Source: Eurosta solidaginis
Taxonomy: Eukaryota; Arthropoda; Insecta; Diptera; Tephritidae
Direction of reading: 5' to 3'
Assembly (NCBI RefSeq): GCF_040869045.1
Contig: NC_090319.1
Span: 343,088,302-343,152,301, forward strand
DNA: 64,000 nucleotides
The position numbers and the translations under genes are program-made. Positions 61,131-64,000 of the stretch are shown here, one piece after another. The notes beneath the pieces were generated by a model. That model searched no databases. It was not told the DNA's origin and worked only from the letters and a program-made list of their open reading frames with translations. Position 1 is the stretch's first letter; the number at the start of each line of letters is the position of its first letter.

Positions 61131-63858
61131 TGTTATGGATACGCATTTACGATGGAATCAGTAAGGAAGGCGGTCGGCATGATGTGTTGGTGCACAGTGG
61201 CTAGTCATTGTCGGCTGGGGCGGGTCCTTGCCAACCTTACTGTTCCTGCGCCATAAACAGAGAAATGTTCCTATCATGCCTATCAAAACGAGCAGCTGTC
61301 AAATTCAAGAAACCTGGCAGAAGCGCAGAGACCGACTCAAAACGCTTATCAATACAAAATAAAACAACATCCGGCCGAACCGGATGTCACGGACAGACCG
61401 TTGACATTCAAAATCTAAATTCAAAAAAAAATTCAAAAATTTAAAATTCAAAAAAAACTGGCGCAAAAAAAAAATTACCGAACCGGACATGGCCGGTTAC
61501 CAACGTTGAAAATCAAATTCAAAAAAAAAACGCTGAAAAACCAACCAATAACAAAAAGGCTGGAAAAATTAAAAATAAAAAAGAAAAGGGCCGAATATAC
61601 ATAGGGGGCGCCGCGGGTGTTGTTGCGACGCCCGGTGCTTGTCCCACCCTCAAATAACCATGGCCACCGACGCACCTAAATCTCGGTGGCCCCTTACCTG
61701 TATACCTTAGGTGCCCTCTAAAAGAAAGGAGACCTCAGCATTCCCATTTACAATTTAGATTTATTGACAGTTCATACTAATTAATAACTTATGCATTAAA
61801 TTTTTAGGATTCTATCGAGAATTTCTAAGTTTCACATGTGATGCTAGAGTTTACGTTTATTCCGAATTACATTTACATCGCATACAATTATTCGGATTCA
61901 ACTCCTTATATGTCTTACAGCCTAGTGGTTTCGTATATAGTGTAGAAAATATTTTGAATGTACTAAATATCTTTTGGTTATTAATTACTAGTGCAATTAC
62001 ATTAAATTCATTTTTATGTATTTCATTTAATTTGGGGAATTCTTCCTCTTCTTCCCTTTTTTTTTTTGTGCAAGGGTTCATTCGCGACGTTATTTGAAAA
62101 TACAAAAAAAAAACGTCTGAAACGAGTTTATTGTTCCGGGTTCAAAAGGACATCGCTCCCCAACCCCTGTTGCATCTAGGTTATAACTCTCGCAGAAAGG
62201 CCTATGTCGCTAATGTGTAATGCATTACCCATTTACATGGCTTTCGCAGGTAAGTATAAAAAAATTTATGGTTCCGAGTGACACATTCAAATATGTAAGG
62301 TATTATATATATACTAGTGACACTATTCTGTAACTCGACTGGAATAAAATTATCTGCAGAACTCACACTTTCATAATTTTGGTTTTCTATTTCTTGACTG
62401 TATTGACCTTTCACAAGCTTTACAGAACAATGGTTCTTATTCGCAAGATTGCAGAACGGGTTTTACATTGCACTTATCCGACGGGTCAACAGAGTTAAGA
62501 GCACCAAAGTGTCCGAATGCATACACCGTACGTTCGAATCGAGTTACAGAAAGGGGTCTTTAGGTTCATTAAGCGTGCTTGGAATGAATTACAAAAATTT
62601 GGAACGATAATCTGTAAGTGACGAATTTTATCACTTCACATAGATACATAATACAATTTCACCGAGTTGGAACGGACTCACCCAGTTTCAAACGTTGTTG
62701 TTGTAGTTGGTGTTGGTACTGTTGTTGTTGCTGTTGCTGCTGCTGAACCTGCTGCTGCTGAGTGTGCGTATGTTGCTCAGATGTTGCTGGCTGGCGTTAA
62801 TGAGGTGTGATTATCGTGCCATTAGGTAGAATGTTATAGGGCAATGCTTGGCCATTGGACACCACCCAATATTTGCTCAGCTCGTTTAGATGATGGTTTT
62901 GCGTTTGTTGTTGCAATTGTAATTGTTGCAATTGTTGTGTATCATTAATATGTTGCTGTGGTGAATGGCGCTGTGTTTGTTGATATGTCACTCTAGGAGT
63001 GGTACGTCTGGCGTCTTGGCATATGACGGTGCCGGGGTCACTGGATATGGTTGGTGCTATTGCAGTTGGTGTGGATGGAAATGACACCGCTAAGCCAACA
63101 CCACTATTGCTAAGTTGAGGAACCGTGTATATTACGTGGCAATCGTTGGGAATATTCCAACATTCCCGCGCTCCTCGCATACGCGGAGAAGGCAACGCCG
63201 ATGCCTTCCAATTACTATTTATTAGTATTCACGATGTTCGGGAATTTAGCACGTCCTGAGAGTAGGTTAAAACGGTCTCAACGTGGCCACCGGCTAGCTT
63301 ACTTCGTTTTTAATTGAATTCACTCATTTCGGAGACAATTTTCGGGTTAAAACGTTAAAATGTAAACTTCCCGTATGTAGCTCCTTAGCCTTTCAAAATT
63401 TGGCTATGTATATAAGCACGGCTTTGAGGAATTCCGAAAATACGATGAACATATGTAGAGGAGTGTTTTACGATTGCTATAAACCGCCCAAATTTTGATG
63501 GTGAACTATCTGTTTTTGAGAACGCGCTCGTCAGTTCCACCAACTATATGTGGATGCACTTAAGTATCCTGTAATTTTTCACTTGACCACTTTTTGGTCA
63601 TGAGGGTTGTGTGCTCTACCGCTTCAGACCGCCAGCAAAAAGGAAAGGAAAGTTTTTTTCTTCCTCGGAAACTCGTGGTGGTTTTTTCTTCCTTTCTTTT
63701 TTTCTTTTTTTTTTTCCGTCTTCTCGTGATGGCCGGTCTGTCTGTTCCCTTCTTTTTCGATATTTTTCATCGCAACCCTTTCCACATCGCTAGGTGTGTT
63801 CCCGTGAACACGCTCCCAAGTGGGTCGTAGCCGTAGACCGTAGCAGCAGACCGTAACA
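61131..63858 (-). repeat. Gypsy element 5' LTR (2728 bp)
   Basis: Contains the element promoter by position. It matches the 3' LTR except for one C/T difference and one extra T in a poly-T run near 63705-63715. The duplicate of the Gln-rich block is at 62682-63195. Confidence 0.95.
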
Positions 63859-63862
63859 AAAT

Positions 63863-64000
63863 GATTGAAGGACTTGAACAGTGATTTAACACGTGATCTA
63901 AGCTGTTTACTATCATGAACATTCGCCACTTGTATGAATTCATAATAAATAGTAGTTTAAATAACACTATAATACAAAGTCAACTTGGGATTAGACCAAA
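63863..64000. other. Intron 8 continues past the window
   Basis: AT-rich sequence after the AAAT duplication. No exon seen, so the end of MCC is to the right. Confidence 0.4.

Larger units (their letters stand above)
51874..63858 (-). mobile_element. Ty3/gypsy LTR retrotransposon, 12 kb, nearly intact
   Basis: A complete element read on the minus strand. The 5' LTR is 61131-63858 and the 3' LTR 51874-54600, each about 2.73 kb, starting TGTTACGG and ending ATAACA in element sense. AAAT flanks it (51870-51873 and 63859-63862), the 4-bp duplication expected for this superfamily. It has a tRNA-Lys primer site, a leader of about 1 kb, gag, a -1 frameshift signal, and a protease-reverse transcriptase-RNase H-integrase pol. 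There is no envelope frame. The LTRs appear to differ only by one substitution (52017 against 61274) and one T-run length, so insertion is very recent. LTR length, primer and pol type resemble the Osvaldo/Ulysses group; that placement is tentative. It lies antisense in MCC intron 8. Confidence 0.95.

Overview
The window is nuclear DNA of a higher fly. The host gene has GT-AG introns, the sequence is AT-rich, and the repeat content (CR1-, RTE- and LOA-type LINEs, copia and Ty3/gypsy elements, hAT and MITE elements, SINEs with CAA tails) suggests a tephritid fruit fly. The family-level placement is inference. There is no bacterial signal, no CRISPR array and no free-standing tRNA or rRNA gene.

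One host gene runs left to right through almost the whole window. It is an ortholog of MCC (mutated in colorectal cancers), a coiled-coil scaffold protein. Eight coding exons lie at 4707-5003, 8145-8415, 8480-8691, 13122-13293, 26990-27147, 36612-36916, 49881-50018 and 50078-50710. All splice phases agree, and about 728 codons are present. The 3' end lies beyond base 64000. Two introns are minimal (64 and 59 bp). The others are 3 to more than 13 kb and are filled with transposable elements. A possible terminal exon of a minus-strand gene lies just upstream (3715-3930).

Layout. 1-602: relic LTR. 1384-2740: duplicated and foldback repeats. 4109-4275: MITE with TAA target duplication. Intron 1 (5004-8144): hairpin, short repeats and a minus-strand LINE. 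Intron 3 (8692-13121): a CR1-like LINE interrupted by three other LINE fragments. Intron 4 (13294-26989): two antisense CR1-like LINEs with 21-bp minisatellites, a 4.6-kb hAT element containing an RTE LINE, a solo LTR and SINEs. Intron 5 (27148-36611): MITE, 129-bp tandem array, and a 5.6-kb LOA-type LINE inside another dispersed repeat. Intron 6 (36917-49880): a copia element carrying a SINE in its reverse transcriptase, a tRNA-derived SINE, two adjacent solo LTRs, and a repeat with a MITE. Intron 8 (50711 onward): a second copy of that repeat, then a nearly pristine 12-kb antisense Ty3/gypsy element.

Most informative points: (1) the gypsy element has a textbook -1 ribosomal frameshift signal between gag and pol, and its 2.7-kb LTRs appear to differ at only two places; (2) those LTRs contain a glutamine-rich coding-like block; (3) target-site duplications date the nested insertions relative to each other and define several non-autonomous DNA elements. 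All identifications come from reading sequence and translations by eye; no database search was run.
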